Of a DNA stretch of 64,000 nt, positions 16,831 through 25,930 are shown piece after piece; position 1 is the stretch's first letter, and each line of letters starts with the position of its first letter. The position numbers were made by a program, and so were the translations under genes. The DNA lies in NCBI RefSeq assembly GCF_016019935.1, contig NZ_JAECMT010000001.1, positions 22 to 64,021 on the forward strand. The letters run 5' to 3'. A model generated the notes under the pieces. The model saw only the letters and a program-made list of their open reading frames with translations, was not told the origin of the DNA and did not search any database. This DNA comes from Paenibacillus sp. GSMTC-2017. GTDB taxonomy: Bacteria; Bacillota; Bacilli; Paenibacillales; Paenibacillaceae.

Positions 16831-17865
16831 GTGGTTAGACTTGCAGGTACTAGAAACAAGAAATTAAAGGCTATCATTATTTTATTCATCGTTATACTTG
16901 TACTAACTGGATGTGCTAATTCTAAAGGTGAAGATCAATCTTCCGGTTCTACAACTACTGCTACTACATTGAAACAAGAGACAACAGCAACAAATAGTAC
17001 AGAAGAAAAGGCAAGTGCAAGTGAAATACGAGTTGTAAAAGATTATTTCGGTGAAGTCACCATTCCTGTTAATCCGCAGCGAGTTGCTGCTATTTATTTA
17101 GAGGATTATCTAGTGGCTCTTGGCGTAGAACCAGTTGTGCAATGGTATCATCCTTCTTGGGGTAAACAAGAGTATTTGAACTTGAACTCACCTCTTTATG
17201 ATATCACAGGAGATATCGAAATACTTTTGAGTGAGGCACCAGACCTCATAATCTTAGACGGTTTCGCAGATGAAGCCGTTTATGAAAAATATTCAAAAGT
17301 CGCTCCAACGTATCGACTATCTGACGAAATAATAACAGGTGGTTCCACTGCGATTCTTCGTACCGTTGCTGATTTGGTTGGTAAAACAGAGAAGGCTGAG
17401 GAATTAATTAAAGAATACGAGCAAAAAGTTAATGATACAAAAACGAAATTAAAAACTGAGATTGGTAATGAATCTGTGGCTGTAATACGATTGAACATCG
17501 GGGAAAAAACGCTAAACATACTTGGTATAAAAAATAAGTTTGTCGGATCAATTCTTTATAAAGAATTAGAATTAACTGCACCAAAGATGGTCGCTGATAT
17601 GGAGGCATTCATAGACACAATCTCTATGGAAGTATTACCTGACCTAAATGCTGATCATATTATCATTTTAACATCCAATGGAACTTGGGAATCACCTGAG
17701 AATCAAGATGCAATCAATAATTTGATGAATGATCCGATTTGGAAAACGGTTCCTGCAGTAAAAAATGGAAACGTTTATCAAGTAGAAAGAACCTACTGGC
17801 AAACAGGTGCTTTCACAGCTAATCAGCTCAAAATTGCTGATTTGGAAAAGATTTTTTTGAAATAA
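16831..17865 (+). CDS. Iron-siderophore ABC transporter binding lipoprotein
   Basis: A 344-residue lipoprotein with a type II signal peptide ending VLTGC (lipobox LTGC) and a Ser/Thr-rich linker. The mature protein has the FeuA/FhuD-like class III binding fold: VKDYFGEVTIPVNPQRVAAI, EDYLVALGVEP, EAPDLIILDG and the C-terminal PIWKTVPAVKNGNVYQVERT. It captures ferric siderophore at the outer face of the membrane. No permease or ATPase lies nearby, so it probably serves a transporter elsewhere. The start is GTG 16831 with AGGAGTGAG upstream. The Fur box and the downstream AraC-binding-protein fusion support an iron role. Confidence 0.9.
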   Translation: MVRLAGTRNKKLKAIIILFIVILVLTGCANSKGEDQSSGSTTTATTLKQETTATNSTEEKASASEIRVVKDYFGEVTIPVNPQRVAAIYLEDYLVALGVEPVVQWYHPSWGKQEYLNLNSPLYDITGDIEILLSEAPDLIILDGFADEAVYEKYSKVAPTYRLSDEIITGGSTAILRTVADLVGKTEKAEELIKEYEQKVNDTKTKLKTEIGNESVAVIRLNIGEKTLNILGIKNKFVGSILYKELELTAPKMVADMEAFIDTISMEVLPDLNADHIIILTSNGTWESPENQDAINNLMNDPIWKTVPAVKNGNVYQVERTYWQTGAFTANQLKIADLEKIFLK

Positions 17866-17899
17866 ATGAAATCCAGATAATGACTACATTTAAAATGGG

Positions 17900-17940
17900 A
17901 GAAGAGCATTTCAACACGTTGTTGAAGTGCTCTTCTTTAT
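17900..17940 (+). terminator. Rho-independent terminator
   Basis: A long stem of about 16 bp, AGAAGAGCATTTCAAC (17900-17915) / GTTGAAGTGCTCTTCT (17921-17936), with a short T run. It lies just upstream of the next Fur box. Confidence 0.75.
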
Positions 17941-17957
17941 CCTTTATAGTAGTAAAG

Positions 17958-17972
17958 TGATAATGATTCTCA
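17958..17972 (+). promoter_or_regulatory. Fur box upstream of the AraC/binding-protein regulator
   Basis: TGATAATGATTCTCA matches the 7-1-7 Fur site TGATAATNATTATCA with one mismatch. It ends 23 bases before the proposed ATG, positioned to repress the regulator when iron is plentiful. Confidence 0.85.
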
Positions 17973-17995
17973 TAAAAGAAGTGGTTGGTGCAACT

Positions 17996-19624
17996 ATGCG
18001 AAAGAATTTCCTGAACGTTTCTACATCCAACAATAAACAGTATTACTTAACTGGTTTATCATACTTTGAACTGAATCCGCATGTACAATGGAAAGCAGAA
18101 TGTAGTGAAGACTTTTGTATGATAATTGTTGTGGAAGGTGGAGGACGTATGTATATGGACGAAAGTGGCTATCAGCTCGAGCGTTCCAAATGCTACATCT
18201 CCAAACCAGGTATGACTGTTTCAAGGGAAGCTTCCAAAGACGGTCTTGTTTGTTATGAAATAACCTTTGAAGTCATCCACTTAGATCATAATGACATCCA
18301 ACATTCAAAGACAGAATATCAAACGTTATTCCCATATGTAGGAGAAGTTGATTGTAGCCCTTTTTCACAATGTTTGAAATGGGTAGAGGCCTTATTTAGT
18401 GACAATGAATCCGAAACAAGTTTATGTGCAGAGCTATTCTTGTTGAATCAACAAATCTTATTCCAACAACTTATTTATCATATCCTTAAGCAAAATGTAC
18501 TTGATACACCTATGAAGAGCAGCCGACAAGCAGTAGAATCAACAATTAAACAACTTTCCCTGCATTACAACGAAGATTGGTCTGTAAGCAAATTAGCCGA
18601 ACATGCAAATGTCGGACGATGGCAGTATTCTCGGTTATTCAAACAAATAACGGGTCAAGTTCCTCTCCAGTATTTAAGCAGTATTCGAATAGATCAAGCT
18701 AAACATTTATTACAGGTTACAAATGATCGTTTATTTGATATCGCGATAAATGTAGGTTTTGACAATGAATTTTATTTTAATCGTCGCTTCAAACAATCGG
18801 TGGGCTTATCACCAGGACAATATCGTCGTCATTATCGTGAAGAAATTCAAGTATTCGCACCCTTTCTGGAGGACTTCCTTGTCACACTTGGTGTTACACC
18901 TATACTCCAAAGCTCATACATGAAGAGGGGGACGCAGACTTATTTGGGGATCGATCATATTCCCTCGGTGGATCTATCGGAAAAGTCACCTGTACCATTA
19001 CCTGTGAAACCCGATCTCATCTTAGTTGATTATGGCTTTTCTGTACAACAGGATAATCATCGATTTAATGAATGGGCTCCACTTTATCAAATACCTACTC
19101 AGGGTGAAGATTGGCAAGAGTCATTGCGGATTATAGCGGATTTAATAGGAAGAGGCAAAAGTGCTTTAATTACAGCTATCATTTCAGATTATGAACGTAA
19201 AGCTGAGTCTGCTAGAAAGAAGCTTCGTACAATACGTAATCAAACTACTGCTTTTATCCGAGTCCGAGATAATGGTATTTTTCTATATGGAGGGCCAGAC
19301 ATGGGCTGCACAGGTCCAATTCTATATCGGGATCTAGAACTAACACCTCCATCAATTGTGCTCGAATTAACGCGCAATACGAGGCATGCAGAGCTTACAG
19401 ACGAAATGCTTGCCAAGGTTGACGCTGATAACTTGTTCGTTACATTCGATAATCCTTATTATGACAAAAGCAAACTCTATGCATCTTCAGCATGGAGATC
19501 TATTCCAGCAGTTAGTAATAAACGTGTTTCTGAGGTAGATTTCTTCAGTTGGATGAACTATGGGATTCTCTCTCACAACAAGAAAATAGATGATGTTCTA
19601 CGTACTTTCGAACAGTATTGTTGA
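17996..19624 (+). CDS. AraC regulator fused to a siderophore-binding-protein domain (Btr-like)
   Basis: A 542-residue regulator with three parts: an N-terminal cupin-like sensor (about 1-150), two AraC helix-turn-helix motifs at about 175-280 (WSVSKLAEHANVGRWQYSRL and LFDIAINVGFDNEFYFNRRF, ending SPGQYRRHY), and a C-terminal FeuA-like binding domain (about 290-540; LVTLGVTPILQSS, KPDLILVDY). Bacillus subtilis Btr, activator of bacillibactin uptake, has an AraC domain joined to such a binding-protein domain, so a siderophore-sensing activator is inferred. ATG 17996 is chosen for homology although its ribosome site is weak; GTG 17981 is an alternative. Confidence 0.85.
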   Translation: MRKNFLNVSTSNNKQYYLTGLSYFELNPHVQWKAECSEDFCMIIVVEGGGRMYMDESGYQLERSKCYISKPGMTVSREASKDGLVCYEITFEVIHLDHNDIQHSKTEYQTLFPYVGEVDCSPFSQCLKWVEALFSDNESETSLCAELFLLNQQILFQQLIYHILKQNVLDTPMKSSRQAVESTIKQLSLHYNEDWSVSKLAEHANVGRWQYSRLFKQITGQVPLQYLSSIRIDQAKHLLQVTNDRLFDIAINVGFDNEFYFNRRFKQSVGLSPGQYRRHYREEIQVFAPFLEDFLVTLGVTPILQSSYMKRGTQTYLGIDHIPSVDLSEKSPVPLPVKPDLILVDYGFSVQQDNHRFNEWAPLYQIPTQGEDWQESLRIIADLIGRGKSALITAIISDYERKAESARKKLRTIRNQTTAFIRVRDNGIFLYGGPDMGCTGPILYRDLELTPPSIVLELTRNTRHAELTDEMLAKVDADNLFVTFDNPYYDKSKLYASSAWRSIPAVSNKRVSEVDFFSWMNYGILSHNKKIDDVLRTFEQYC

Positions 19625-19723
19625 TTATAGTTAAACAGTATCTTGTTTGCATCTCCAAATGAAATTAAGCTGGTTATAACTACTATAATTCATCATTTAT
19701 CGGTTATAGAATAGGAGGTACGT

Positions 19724-20257
19724 ATGAATATCGAAGTACGTTTGACGGACAAAGATGAGGCGTACATAATAAAAAATTTATACCCACTTTATTTACATGA
19801 TTTATCGGGACATCACGGAACTTTTCCCAATACACATGGAATATTTGAAGATAGTAACTCATTCACAACGTTAACTGATCAATATGATATACAAAACGTA
19901 TGGTGGGAAAAACCGGGATGTCTATATCCATTTCTAATCTTAGTGGACGGTATACCAGCAGGATTTGACCTTATTGCAACCCATCCACATTGTTCTAATG
20001 AGACCGATTACTTTGTCAATGATTTCTTTCTGTTGCAGCCATTCAGGGGGAAGGGTGTCGCAGAGAACGCTGCGATTCAAGTATTCGAAAAATTCAAAGG
20101 GAAGTGGGAGCTTTTCACAAATCCCTCTGAAAAAAATATTGCAGGACAAAAGTTTTGGCGTAGAACGATATCCATTTATACAAAAAATAATTTTCACGAA
20201 TCATCCGGGGCAACATTTGATGGAGACAAACTGATTTTCAGATTTAGCAATAATTAA
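19724..20257 (+). CDS. GNAT family acetyltransferase
   Basis: A 177-residue protein of the GNAT fold. The acetyl-CoA-binding turn is FRGKGVAENAAIQVFEKF after a beta strand (VNDFFLLQP), and the end has YTKNNFHESSGATFDGDKLI. The N-terminal part contains YPFLILVDGIPAGFDLI, the usual strand-turn-strand before the binding site. The acceptor is unknown. AGGAGG lies 7 bases before ATG 19724. The next gene starts 42 bases after its stop and may be co-transcribed. Confidence 0.75.
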   Translation: MNIEVRLTDKDEAYIIKNLYPLYLHDLSGHHGTFPNTHGIFEDSNSFTTLTDQYDIQNVWWEKPGCLYPFLILVDGIPAGFDLIATHPHCSNETDYFVNDFFLLQPFRGKGVAENAAIQVFEKFKGKWELFTNPSEKNIAGQKFWRRTISIYTKNNFHESSGATFDGDKLIFRFSNN

Positions 20258-20299
20258 TACGATCTATGTTGAAACTAAATAAATGACTAGGGTGATCTA

Positions 20300-21232
20300 T
20301 TGAAAATTGTTTGGAACGAGAAGATGGCAGATCTATCAGACGTATTAAAGAAGGAAAAAATACATAGCTTTCTGGTTAACAAGGATGGGGAACGACTTTT
20401 TCAGTATTTTAAAAATAATAAGCTAGAAAATAAGATGAACAAAATCAACTCCGTAACTAAAAGCATTACGTCTAGCTTAATTGGAATAGCGACTAATCAA
20501 GGACTAATTCCTGATATTTCTACACCAATTAAGGAGTTTTTCCCTTCCCTCCGTAATGATCTTGATGAAAGAAAACAACTCATTACGATAGACCACCTGC
20601 TTACGATGAGTGCTGGATTTGATTGGCCGGAAATGACCGATTGGAGAGGCTGGCCGCAAATGATTCACAGTGGGAACTGGGTGAAATATTGTCTTGATAA
20701 GCCCTTACTTAATAGTCCTGGTGAATCTATGAATTATAATTCGGGTTGCAGCCATCTATTGCTAGCCATTCTTCAAAAAGCGACAAGTAAAAGTGCAGAG
20801 CAATTTGCCAATGAACATTTATTCTCACATCTCACGTTTAATGATTACATATGGCATTCGGACCCTCAAGGTATCAATATCGGTGGGTTTGGCATTCATC
20901 TTACTGTTCATGACATGCTTAAATTCGGTGAATTGTATCTCCGACAGGGAAAAAAAGGAAAACAGCAACTTATCAGTGAAGAGTGGATTGCTTCCACAAC
21001 AGTCGCTAAATACATGACTTATCCTCACTTTGGTCACTATGCTCGGCATTGGTGGGTGCATGAAGATACTACTTCAGATAAGTTTTATTTCGCAATGGGA
21101 ATGGGTGGACAGTATATTTGTGTAGTACCAACGAGAGGGATCGTAATTGCAACTACGTGCGATACGCATGGAAGAACGCTAACCCCTTTACGCATAGTAA
21201 AAAGTCTTCTTTCACAGTACGAAGTGAGCTAA
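20300..21232 (+). CDS. Serine hydrolase, class C beta-lactamase family
   Basis: A 310-residue protein of the beta-lactamase / penicillin-binding-protein-like fold. The catalytic SxxK is in NSVTKSITSS (Ser-Val-Thr-Lys), the second motif is the YNS of SMNYNSGCSHLL, and the acyl-enzyme pocket continues with the MSAGFDWPEMTDW region. It lacks a signal peptide, so it is more likely a cytoplasmic esterase or peptidase than a resistance enzyme. The start is TTG 20300 with AGGGTGAT upstream. It converges on a HAD phosphatase gene 19 bases away. Confidence 0.87.
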   Translation: MKIVWNEKMADLSDVLKKEKIHSFLVNKDGERLFQYFKNNKLENKMNKINSVTKSITSSLIGIATNQGLIPDISTPIKEFFPSLRNDLDERKQLITIDHLLTMSAGFDWPEMTDWRGWPQMIHSGNWVKYCLDKPLLNSPGESMNYNSGCSHLLLAILQKATSKSAEQFANEHLFSHLTFNDYIWHSDPQGINIGGFGIHLTVHDMLKFGELYLRQGKKGKQQLISEEWIASTTVAKYMTYPHFGHYARHWWVHEDTTSDKFYFAMGMGGQYICVVPTRGIVIATTCDTHGRTLTPLRIVKSLLSQYEVS

Positions 21233-21251
21233 ATCATTATCAGCTTGTAAT

Positions 21252-22046
21252 TTACAGCACAAATTTCTCAAGAGCAACAGCAACACCATCGTTATCATTA
21301 GATTCGGTAATGTGTTTGGCACAATTTTTCAGCTCAATTATCGCGTTGCCCATAGCGATCGGAAATCCACATTTATAGAATAGTCCTAAATCGTTAAAGT
21401 CATCCCCAAATACCATTACATTTTCTAGATTCACGCCGATATCACTGAGCACATATTGAACGGCATCTTCCTTTGAGGCTGATTTGTCCATGATTTGAAC
21501 CAAAACACCTCCATCGGTTGCGATTACGTTCACATAGTCACCGAATCGCTCGATAACATCCTTACAAATGCTATCATTTAGAAACAAAATTTTGGTAGGG
21601 GATAGTGAGCGAATAAAATCTTTATCAACAACTTGGGGTTTTGGATCATTTGTACGGATACCGAAATGACGATATTGTGAGTCGGGGACTGATGTACACG
21701 TATACCATGAATCATTGACCTCGTATGTAATTAATGATTGAGGTGCGTGTGATTCGATGAAATTGTTTATCTGTTGACTAATCTCCATTGGGATACTAAT
21801 GTGCCGCTGAGATTGCTTAGACTTGCATGTTAATAAAGCTCCATTGTAATAAACCAAGTAGTCTACAAAAGGAAAATTCTCTACAAATTGATTAGCCGCT
21901 CTAGGTGGCCTTGCCGTTGCAACAATAATATGAATTCCAGTATCAAAACATCTTTTAACAGTCCGATAATTCCGAGAAGATATTAATTTGTCGCTGCTGA
22001 GCAAGGTTCCGTCCAAGTCCAATACAATTGCCTGAATGTCCAACAT
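21252..22046 (-). CDS. HAD-superfamily phosphatase, Cof type
   Basis: A 264-residue sugar-phosphatase-like HAD enzyme. Motif I is IVLDLDGTLL (nucleophile Asp and acid Asp), motif II lies in HIIVATARPPRAA, motif III Lys is in SKEDAVQYVL and motif IV is VFGDDFNDLGLF. A C2B cap domain of about 100 residues lies between motifs II and III. Such enzymes dephosphorylate sugar phosphates, FMN or PLP; this substrate is unknown. GAGGGG touches the first possible ATG, so the second ATG (22046) with a 6-base spacing is preferred. Confidence 0.9.
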   Translation of the reverse strand: MLDIQAIVLDLDGTLLSSDKLISSRNYRTVKRCFDTGIHIIVATARPPRAANQFVENFPFVDYLVYYNGALLTCKSKQSQRHISIPMEISQQINNFIESHAPQSLITYEVNDSWYTCTSVPDSQYRHFGIRTNDPKPQVVDKDFIRSLSPTKILFLNDSICKDVIERFGDYVNVIATDGGVLVQIMDKSASKEDAVQYVLSDIGVNLENVMVFGDDFNDLGLFYKCGFPIAMGNAIIELKNCAKHITESNDNDGVAVALEKFVL

Positions 22047-22394
22047 CTGCATCCCCTCGCAAATAAATTCTAATTCCTATTTTACCAATTATAACCTAAT
22101 AAATAGAGTAGGTGATAGCTACATTATTGAATTAATGTTAGTATTGGAAAGCAAATGATTTTTTGAAGGAGATAAGTCTTGATGCCTGTAATCTGTCTGG
22201 AAGGATAATGTTTCGAGTATTATCCGGGCAACATCTGACTTTAAACCTTCTAAAAAAACCCCCTTTTCTTTGGAGATATTTCAAAAAATGACTGAATGGT
22301 TGTCCACCAACAAGGCAATTGGTTCAGGTAAATGAAGAACGTTAGAGATACTCGAAAAGTTCTAATTATAATAATCCTTAGACAGTCTAAAATA
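22047..22394. other. Intergenic region with an 8-codon reading frame and small hairpin
   Basis: No gene of normal size is seen. GAAGGAG precedes ATG 22182 by 9 bases and starts an 8-codon frame, MPVICLEG, ending at 22208. The stop falls within a 7-bp hairpin, GGATAAT (22203-22209) / ATTATCC (22219-22225). No plus-strand gene follows for 1.4 kb, so it may be a relic. The rest is AT-rich and featureless. Confidence 0.35.
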
Positions 22395-22432
22395 ATAAAA
22401 ACGGCGAACTCCATTAACAGGGCTCGCCGTTT
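22395..22432 (-). terminator. Rho-independent terminator of trhO
   Basis: On the minus strand the stem AAACGGCGA / TCGCCGTTT (plus positions 22399-22407 and 22424-22432) is followed by a T-rich run. Confidence 0.85.
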
Positions 22433-22439
22433 ATCTTTA

Positions 22440-23342
22440 TTAAGCTTGTTTACGTTCGAGATCATTCGTTCTGCAATCATCGGAGCAATAATTATCATGC
22501 TCGTCCATACAATCGTCGCATACAAGATGCTGAAGGTGGCATAGATCGTCTGCGCAGTTTATATAGACATCAGTAGGGTTCTCACAGTGATAGCATTTAC
22601 CTACAATGATATCTTCGTCTGTCTGATTAATCCGAACCGAAATTCGTTCGTCGAATACATACATTTTGCCATCGAACAAACGGCCTTGAACGACAGGGTC
22701 CTTACCATAAGTAGTGATCCCGCCTTCTAATTGTGCAACATCGGTATAACCTTCGTTAAGCAAAACTCCTGTAAGCGTCTCACAGCGTATTCCACCTGTA
22801 CAATAGGTCAAAATTGTTTTGTCCTTTGCATCACTCAAGTTTTCCCGAATCCACTCAGGAAACTCACGGAATGATTCAACCGTCGGACGAATGGCATTAC
22901 GGAAATGACCTAGATCGTATTCATAGTCATTTCTTCCATCGATAATGATGACATCATCACGCTGCAACTGCTCATGAAATTGCTCAGGTGTTAAACGTTT
23001 ACCGCTAATAACATTCGGATCTAATTTCGTATCGTAACGCAATGTAACAAGTTCTTTTTTCGGACGAACGAACAGCTTCTTGAACGCATGTCCTTCAGAC
23101 TCGTCAATTTTGTAAACCATATCCGCAAATAGTGGGTTGCTTTGCATATGTGCGATATAAGCATCTGTTTGTTCAATCGTACCAGATAAAGTACCGTTGA
23201 TACCTTGTTCAGCGATTAAAATTCTTCCTTTTATACCAAGCTGCTTGCAATAATCAAGATGTTGCGCAGCAAAGATTTCGTAATCAGGAATCGTTACATA
23301 CTTATAATATAACAAAATACGATAAGGCTTTAAGCTTTCCAT
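22440..23342 (-). CDS. trhO: tRNA uridine-34 hydroxylase TrhO (rhodanese-type)
   Basis: A 300-residue enzyme of the YceA/YbfQ family that makes 5-hydroxyuridine at the wobble position of certain tRNAs, using O2. Residues 1-95 are the N-terminal ferredoxin-like domain (ILIAEQGINGTLSG), residues 120-220 are the rhodanese domain with the catalytic Cys loop YCTGGIRCE, and the C-terminus carries a Cys-rich tail (CYHCENPTDVYINC, CDDCMDEHDNYCSDDC), as in many Gram-positive members. ATG 23342 is chosen because GGAGTG lies 6 bases upstream; a GTG at 23351 overlaps that site. A terminator follows. Confidence 0.93.
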   Translation of the reverse strand: MESLKPYRILLYYKYVTIPDYEIFAAQHLDYCKQLGIKGRILIAEQGINGTLSGTIEQTDAYIAHMQSNPLFADMVYKIDESEGHAFKKLFVRPKKELVTLRYDTKLDPNVISGKRLTPEQFHEQLQRDDVIIIDGRNDYEYDLGHFRNAIRPTVESFREFPEWIRENLSDAKDKTILTYCTGGIRCETLTGVLLNEGYTDVAQLEGGITTYGKDPVVQGRLFDGKMYVFDERISVRINQTDEDIIVGKCYHCENPTDVYINCADDLCHLQHLVCDDCMDEHDNYCSDDCRTNDLERKQA

Positions 23343-23542
23343 TCTGCTCACTCCAATATATAGTTAACTACATGAAATATCGTGTATGATAGGTTGTTCA
23401 TTTAGCTCTCGTATGCACACAAAATTGAAATCATATCCTCTAAGCGCTCATACACATAACATACATTATAACACTTGTGACGAGTTTTTTCTAAACTTTC
23501 ATTTGTCAAAAATTCGAGTAATTTCATTTCTTACGTAATATT

Positions 23543-23571
23543 TTGAGCATTTCGGCAGACAGTATTATAAT
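23543..23571 (+). promoter_or_regulatory. Sigma-A-type promoter of the M29 aminopeptidase
   Basis: TTGAGC (23543-23548), a 17-base spacer and TATAAT (23566-23571), 58 bases before the start codon. Confidence 0.7.
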
Positions 23572-23629
23572 AGTAGATGGCAATCAATAATTATTAAAAC
23601 TTTTTACATACTAAAGGAGGAACTACCCC

Positions 23630-24862
23630 ATGTATCCCACACAGAAACAATTAGAAAACTATGCAGAAATAGCTGTTAAAGTTGGTGCAAATGTTCAACC
23701 GAATCAGACCGTTGTCGTTATGGCACCAATTACATCAGCTCCATTAGTACGTCTCATTGCCTCGAAAGCTTATGAAGTTGGAGCTAAGAATGTACATGTT
23801 GAATACAACGACGAAGAATTGTCCCGTATTAAATTCAAACAGGCACCCGAAGAGGCTTTTTCACAATATCCAATGTTCCGTGCAAAAGGATGGGAAGATT
23901 TTGTTGAGGAAGGCGCAGCATTTATATCGATATATTCTCCAAATCCAGATCTTCTTAACGATGTTGATCCAGCACGCGTAGCTACAGCATCTAAAACAGC
24001 TTCTACAGCAATGAAAAACTACCGTGGTGCCCTTATGAACCATACCAACGCTTGGACACTAGTTTCATATCCTACAAATGAATGGGCAAGCAAAGTATTT
24101 CCGGATGCAACACAAGAAGAAGCAGTCCAGAAATTATGGGAACGTATTATTGATGCAACTCGTATCGGTTTAGACAATCCCGTTCAAGCATGGAATGATC
24201 ATAATGCTAAGTTACTTGAAATGGTTAATGTACTTAATGATAAACGATATAAACAATTGCAATACGAAGCTCCTGGTACAAAACTGACAGTTGATTTACC
24301 TGAAGGACATATTTGGCTAGGTGGCTCTAAGGCGAATAGTAAAGGCATTTACTTCAATCCTAATATGCCTACCGAAGAGGTATTTACAATGCCTCATAAA
24401 GATGGAGTAAATGGTGTCGTTAGTAGTACAAAACCATTAAATTATAACGGTCAAGTCATAGATGGTTTTACATTAACTTTTAAAGAAGGTAAAGTAGTAG
24501 AGTTTTCCGCTGAGAAGGGCTATGATGCATTAAGCAACTTGCTTAATACAGATGACGGCGCAAGACACTTAGGCGAAATTGCTTTAGTTCCACATGATTC
24601 ACCAATTTCTAACTCCAACGTTGTTTTCTTTAATACATTGTATGATGAGAACGCTTCTTGTCATTTAGCATTAGGCCAGGCGTATCCAGTTAACTTAAAG
24701 GGTGGTACTAAGATGTCACCTGAAGAGTTATTGTCTAATGGAGCAAACAGAAGTCTAACACATGAGGATTTCATGATTGGTTCGGAGCATATGAATATCG
24801 ATGGTGTCACTCAGGATGGAAAGCTTGAACCAATTTTCCGTAACGGAAACTGGGCGATCTAG
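23630..24862 (+). CDS. Aminopeptidase, peptidase family M29 (AmpS/PepS-like)
   Basis: A 410-residue cytoplasmic metalloaminopeptidase that removes N-terminal residues from peptides. The length and the start YPTQKQLENYAEIAVKVGAN fit family M29. Candidate metal ligands are visible in MPTEEVFTMPHKDGVNG (Glu, His), in GEIALVPHDSPIS (Glu), in NASCHLALGQAY (His) and in DFMIGSEHMNIDGVT (His, Asp). AAGGAGGA lies 8 bases before ATG 23630. It stands alone between its own promoter and a terminator. Two cobalt or zinc ions are expected from the family. Confidence 0.93.
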   Translation: MYPTQKQLENYAEIAVKVGANVQPNQTVVVMAPITSAPLVRLIASKAYEVGAKNVHVEYNDEELSRIKFKQAPEEAFSQYPMFRAKGWEDFVEEGAAFISIYSPNPDLLNDVDPARVATASKTASTAMKNYRGALMNHTNAWTLVSYPTNEWASKVFPDATQEEAVQKLWERIIDATRIGLDNPVQAWNDHNAKLLEMVNVLNDKRYKQLQYEAPGTKLTVDLPEGHIWLGGSKANSKGIYFNPNMPTEEVFTMPHKDGVNGVVSSTKPLNYNGQVIDGFTLTFKEGKVVEFSAEKGYDALSNLLNTDDGARHLGEIALVPHDSPISNSNVVFFNTLYDENASCHLALGQAYPVNLKGGTKMSPEELLSNGANRSLTHEDFMIGSEHMNIDGVTQDGKLEPIFRNGNWAI

Positions 24863-24890
24863 TTGTAGATTAAATAAGGATACCTAATGA

Positions 24891-24938
24891 AAAGTTATTA
24901 TTTCAGCGAATCGATTGCTGAGATAGTAACTTTTTGTT
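24891..24938 (+). terminator. Rho-independent terminator
   Basis: A 17-bp imperfect stem AAAGTTATTATTTCAGC (24891-24907) / GCTGAGATAGTAACTTT (24917-24933) with a T run. Confidence 0.85.
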
Positions 24939-25064
24939 TATTAATGCGATTGTGTCATTCCTCCATTTAAATAGTAAAGTAACTAAAGCGCAATATCATA
25001 CAAGAAAAGCTACTACATCTATGATATTTTATAAAAGGTCATTACGACGTAGGAGGATAGACGG

Positions 25065-25883
25065 ATGATAGACGAAATCCGAACGATTTATCTTGATTCA
25101 GATTTAGACGTAGAAGCATACCGTTTTAAAGGCATTATGCATAAGTTTCCTGCACACTTTCATGACTATTATGTAATCGGATTTATTGAAGCCGGTCAAC
25201 TTGCGTTGGTTTGCAAAAGTCAACAATACATTGTTAACTCTGGGGACTTAGTATTGTTTAACCCTTATGACACCCACAGTTGTGAGCAACTAGACGGTAA
25301 AACACTTGATTATCGAAGCATTAATGTGAAACCTGACGTTATGAAAAAAATTGCAATTGAGATTACTGGGAATGAGAATCTGCCATTTTTCAAACAAAGT
25401 GTTGTATACCAAAGTGAACTCGTATTCAATTTAAAAGAGCTTCATTTAAAAATTTCACAAGATGAAACCCAGCTAAAAAAAGAAGAGTTATTTCTGTATT
25501 TTATGGAAGAGCTCATCGAAACCTATTCGGACCAAACGAATCAGCTACAATTAGCCGAAACTTCCTTTGAAATTAAAACAATGTGTACATATTTAGATGA
25601 AAATTACACAAAGCAGATTACGCTTAATGATTTAAGCCAATTAACCGGATGGAGCAAGTTTCATTTACTGCGATCTTTTACAAAAGAAATGGGAATTTCA
25701 CCTTACAGTTACTTAGAAACAATTCGAATAAATCATGCCAAAAAGTTGTTAGAACAAGGATTAAAACCTATCGAAGTAGCCTTCTTAACGGGATTTAGCG
25801 ATCAAAGTCATTTAACTAAATTTTTCAAAAGACAAATTGGATTAACACCAAAACAATACATGAGGATTTACCTAAACACATAA
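25065..25883 (+). CDS. AraC family transcriptional regulator
   Basis: A 272-residue regulator. The N-terminal half is a cupin sensor (FPAHFHDYYVIGFIEAGQLA and NSGDLVLFNPYDTHSCEQ). The C-terminal 100 residues carry two helix-turn-helix motifs (ITLNDLSQLTGWSKFHLLRS and PIEVAFLTGFSDQSHLTKFF) and end LTPKQYMRIY. AGGAGG lies 8 bases before ATG 25065. A LysE exporter begins 47 bases downstream in the same direction. This AraC-LysE pairing is common and suggests that the regulator senses an amino acid or analogue and activates its export. Confidence 0.9.
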   Translation: MIDEIRTIYLDSDLDVEAYRFKGIMHKFPAHFHDYYVIGFIEAGQLALVCKSQQYIVNSGDLVLFNPYDTHSCEQLDGKTLDYRSINVKPDVMKKIAIEITGNENLPFFKQSVVYQSELVFNLKELHLKISQDETQLKKEELFLYFMEELIETYSDQTNQLQLAETSFEIKTMCTYLDENYTKQITLNDLSQLTGWSKFHLLRSFTKEMGISPYSYLETIRINHAKKLLEQGLKPIEVAFLTGFSDQSHLTKFFKRQIGLTPKQYMRIYLNT

Positions 25884-25930
25884 ACAACGATGTCGTAACT
25901 AATGTGAACGATTTGATGAGGAGAAGTAAG

